Below are positions 59,601-61,619 of a stretch of 61,619 nucleotides of DNA, in pieces. Each line of letters opens with the position of its first letter. The first letter of the stretch is position 1. Origin of the DNA: Rhizophlyctis rosea (taxonomy: Eukaryota > Chytridiomycota > Chytridiomycetes > Rhizophlyctidales > Rhizophlyctidaceae); the NCBI GenBank assembly GCA_027596075.1, contig JADGJC010000240.1, positions 2,820 to 64,438 of the forward strand, in the 5' to 3' direction. Below the pieces are notes generated by a model. It had not been told where the DNA came from and did not search any database. It worked only from the letters and a program-made list of their open reading frames with translations. The translations under genes and the position numbers were made by a program.

Positions 59601-60179
59601 CGCCGCGGAGTGGGAACGCCTACGGAATCAAGCACTCGAAGGACAAGTCGCCGATCCCAGAGGAGCTGTTGCATTGGGAGGTCATTGACGCAGAACGGTC
59701 TTCGCAGGTTGACGTAGTCGACGGCTTTTTGCAGTGGGAACCCGGTTGAGAAGAAGGAGATGAAGAAGTCGCAACTTGGCCAGTTTTCAATGGCTACGGC
59801 AAACAAGGTGAGAACAATGTGACCGTTGTGTCAGTGCCCTTCGATATGAGCTGAAGAGTATGCCTCTGAACCACACCTTCGTCCAAAATAACTTTATCGC
59901 CGAAAATTACCGCTTCGAAGTAACCTGTAGAAAGCAGCCGGTCGAGAATATTGCGCATAGGTTTGGAACGCGCTGTATTATGTGTGTCAAAAAGGTCCAA
60001 CTCCGTATGGGGTTGTTCGGTCAAGAGACGTGGTGTACCTTTCGTGTCCATTGCGCACACGCCCAACACGACTGTGGGAACAGGCAGTTTACAGGTCAGC
60101 ACGGCAAGGGCGAGTCAATAGACCGGGACCAAGTCAGCCCCCTCCCAGTGAAACACATACGCTTCTTCTGCTCCGCCAT
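56661..60179 (-). CDS. VIP1: Vip1/PPIP5K inositol pyrophosphate kinase with phosphatase-like domain
   Basis: Spliced gene from ATG 60177-60179 (19-nt first exon, MAEQKK) to TAG 56661-56663. The N-terminal ATP-grasp kinase is clear: [115 protein letters not shown]. It phosphorylates IP6 and 5-IP7 at position 1 to make 1-IP7 and IP8, which report phosphate status. The histidine-acid-phosphatase-like domain begins at [16 protein letters not shown] and continues through [16 protein letters not shown] and [15 protein letters not shown]. The later motif that is normally ES-H-V/I-H reads [15 protein letters not shown] here, so both His are replaced. The protein ends [14 protein letters not shown]. 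Length and domain order match the family. Confidence 0.92.
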
Positions 60180-60300
60180 TGTGGGCTGTCTGTATGTCTG
60201 GGAAGGGTGCTGCAGGTGGTTATTTAGGATGAGACGGAAGCAGATGAGTCAGTTGGGTAGGGAGCAAAGGGGTTGGGGTCCAAAAGGGGTCCCGCAATGC

Positions 60301-60328
60301 CGGATGGCAGCGAATTTGGGGCCATCCG
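60301..60328. repeat. 8-bp inverted repeat CGGATGGC/GCCATCCG
   Basis: Perfect arms at 60301-60308 and 60321-60328 with a 12-nt loop; a third GCCATCCGG occurs near 60354. Lies just upstream of the Vip1 start. Confidence 0.6.
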
Positions 60329-60589
60329 CAAAAAGCCTCTTAGGAGCAAATACCGCCATCCGGCTGGACTGGTTGGGTAGCCGGAGGGCAACCAACGTGT
60401 CATAAACCCTATGCACGTTGGGTTGGTTAACCATGGGTTATACCAATATTGGGCAGCCTCAAATGGCCCGAACTACTGCCCTCTGACTGCCCACAGCACC
60501 GCTCAATGTGCACGCAACCGCACGGCAAAAAACAGAAAAAATTCATTTCATTGTTGCAATGTAATGTTACATGCATTCAACCATTTTTC

Positions 60590-60680
60590 TGTGTGTGGAA
60601 TCTGCGGGGTTCGAACCAGGGAGAGCATGTTGATTTTATAAAGTCCAAGTCACTTACCACTCAGCCACACGAGCGCGTTT
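60590..60680 (-). other. tRNA-like element with Pol III A and B boxes
   Basis: On the minus strand TGGCTGAGTGG (60657-60667) matches the A-box consensus and GGTTCGAACCC (60607-60617) matches the B-box, in the right order and 39 bp apart. However, I cannot build a full acceptor stem or a sound anticodon arm, and no T-run terminator follows. It is therefore more likely a degenerate tRNA gene or tRNA-derived repeat than a working tRNA. Confidence 0.35.
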
Positions 60681-61015
60681 GGATTGTTGCAGGTTGACCT
60701 CGCGTCATCTATGAACTCATAAGCCACCCCAATCGTGGTCCAATTGGCTGCCTCACGGTGCCACCAAATGGACCCCCCAATCTGAAGCAAACTGAAGTCC
60801 CCCAAGCCATTGGTCAATCCTGGATGGACTCATTTCAGCTGCCGTATCCGCACACAATTGACGTGAACCTCTGTTCCACCAAATGGTGACTTTGCCACCA
60901 TCCAACCCCCAAGGGGTGCCATTTGGGCAAAGGAATCTAGGAATGTTTCGTGGATGCATATAAGTACAAAGTGTACGAGCAAAATATCCTTCAGACGAGT
61001 GGAAAGGCAGTGCCC

Positions 61016-61089
61016 GCCTCGGGGTTCGGGGAATGAGACAACATGATATTGTCTCATCCATCCCCATCACCCGAGGCAGGGTGATGGGG
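61016..61089. repeat. Two overlapping, mutually exclusive hairpins
   Basis: Hairpin A pairs GCCTCGGG (61016-61023) with CCCGAGGC (61070-61077) and inside it ATGAGACAA (61033-61041) with TTGTCTCAT (61049-61057), with a GGGGA/TCCCC contact between. Hairpin B pairs CCCCATCACCC (61062-61072) with GGGTGATGGGG (61079-61089) around a 6-nt loop. B uses the 3' arm of A, so only one can form at a time. Confidence 0.75.
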
Positions 61090-61278
61090 CCATCCGTCGT
61101 ATTAGCGGGGCCTCCACCCGCATCCCAAATGATCATAGTCAGCCCTAAATGAATACATTCCAATATATACATATATGACAAAGATCGAACCGAGGGTTTT
61201 GCTACAGATATAACCAGCCGCCCATGCGAACACCCTAGCTTTATACCCCTACTTCTGAACACCCGGCTTGCACGCCCC

Positions 61279-61527
61279 TCATTTAGCCCCCATTTTCGAA
61301 AACACCGTCGGCCCCACTCCCTCCACCCTTGCAATCTCCTCCTTCGCCTTTGTCCGACACGTCTCCATAATCTCCTTGACCTGCGCCTTATCCAGGTCAT
61401 CCCTCTTACTCAGCACATTCTCCACAAAGTCCATTGGCACATCGGGAAACTGCTTCCACAGCGCGTAGAAATCCAAAAATGCCATCCCCGCTTCGGACTC
61501 AATCAAGGAGATGATCTTCTCTAGGAC
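61279..61527 (-). CDS. SEC6: Last exon of probable exocyst subunit Sec6 (partial)
   Basis: Partial gene entering from the right edge. This final exon (acceptor ggccacag at 61528-61535) encodes VLEKIISLIESEAGMAF, then LWKQFPDVPMDFVENVLSKRDDLDKAQVKEI and ends VFSKMGAK at TGA 61279-61281. The block FPDVP..F...L.KRDDLDK closely resembles the C-terminal end of Sec6/EXOC3 as I remember it. Sec6 is part of the exocyst complex tethering secretory vesicles at the plasma membrane. The upstream intron (61528-61619 and beyond) is strongly CT-rich and its donor lies outside the window. With a single exon the family call is moderate. Confidence 0.6.
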   Translation of the reverse strand, partial: VLEKIISLIESEAGMAFLDFYALWKQFPDVPMDFVENVLSKRDDLDKAQVKEIMETCRTKAKEEIARVEGVGPTVFSKMGAK

Positions 61528-61619
61528 CTGTGGCCGTGAATAGGGGAGAGGGAAGGGTAGAGAGGAGAGGAGGAGGGCGGAGAGGGGAAGGGAAAAGAGG
61601 GGAGGGGGAGGCGGTGAGG

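Larger units (their letters stand above)
60180..61278. other. Noncoding region rich in inverted repeats
   Basis: 1.1 kb between the Vip1 start (-) and the 3' end of the last gene (-). No gene is supported. It contains a small inverted repeat (60301-60328), a tRNA-like element (60590-60680), repeated CCACCAAATGG words at about 60761 and 60876, and two overlapping hairpins (61016-61089). Confidence 0.55.

Noticed and set aside
1..61619. CRISPR arrays, bacterial operons, phage or insertion sequences, rRNA.
   Set aside because: No such signals; the splicing and gene content are eukaryotic nuclear throughout.

Overview
This window is eukaryotic nuclear DNA from a flagellated (zoosporic) fungus, most likely a chytrid. 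Most genes are broken by short GT-AG introns of about 40-110 bp, and exons join cleanly in frame on both strands. The fungal core gene set (cyclin B, CUL3, a Vip1-type inositol pyrophosphate kinase, RecQ helicase, probable Sec6) sits beside genes kept only where there is a cilium or flagellum: the axonemal 96-nm ruler protein CCDC40/FAP172, a CCP2/3-type tubulin carboxypeptidase and an apicortin (partial p25-alpha plus doublecortin). A CHASE-domain hybrid histidine kinase and Trp-Trp ankyrin-like repeats behind an F-box-like segment also fit early-diverging fungi.

Layout. 1-1920 (-): secreted, probably GPI-anchored alginate-lyase-family protein. 4106-7453 (+): heme-oxygenase-like iron-containing redox protein with a long duplicated C-terminal region. 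7790-22620: a run of microtubule-linked genes, namely CCDC40 (-), a C11orf65/MFI-like IQ-motif protein (+), an SR splicing factor (-), apicortin (+), a CCP2/3 tubulin-processing carboxypeptidase (-) and an orphan gene (-). 24039-25956 (+): B-type cyclin. 27181-30139 (-): PH-domain protein with a helical N-terminus. 30795-33948 (+): cullin-3. 34365-35565 (-): two-LIM CRP-like protein. 36562-37956 (+): orphan multi-pass membrane protein. 38873-40919 (+): F-box-like/ankyrin-like protein, then a probably myristoylated low-complexity protein. 41306-42345 (-): secreted cysteine-rich protein. 44066-47555 (-): RecQ helicase. 49036-49416 (+): 3' part of a probable GPI-anchored protein. 51342-56122 (+): CHASE-PAS-HisKA-HATPase-REC hybrid kinase. 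56661-60179 (-): Vip1/PPIP5K. 60.2-61.2 kb: noncoding, rich in inverted repeats and a tRNA-like element. 61279-61619 (-): last exon of a probable SEC6, running off the right edge.

How the genes relate. The 7.8-22.6 kb block brings together a structural axoneme protein, a predicted microtubule-binding protein and a tubulin-tail modifying enzyme, with head-to-head spacers (CCDC40/C11orf65-like; SR factor/apicortin) that could drive paired expression. The rest looks like an ordinary mix of housekeeping and lineage-specific genes. The observations I rate highest are the apicortin, the CHASE kinase with an altered N-box, a Vip1 whose phosphatase-domain SHxH motif is changed, and a pair of mutually exclusive perfect hairpins at 61.0-61.1 kb. 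All exon joins were made by eye from the DNA; no alignment or database search was possible.
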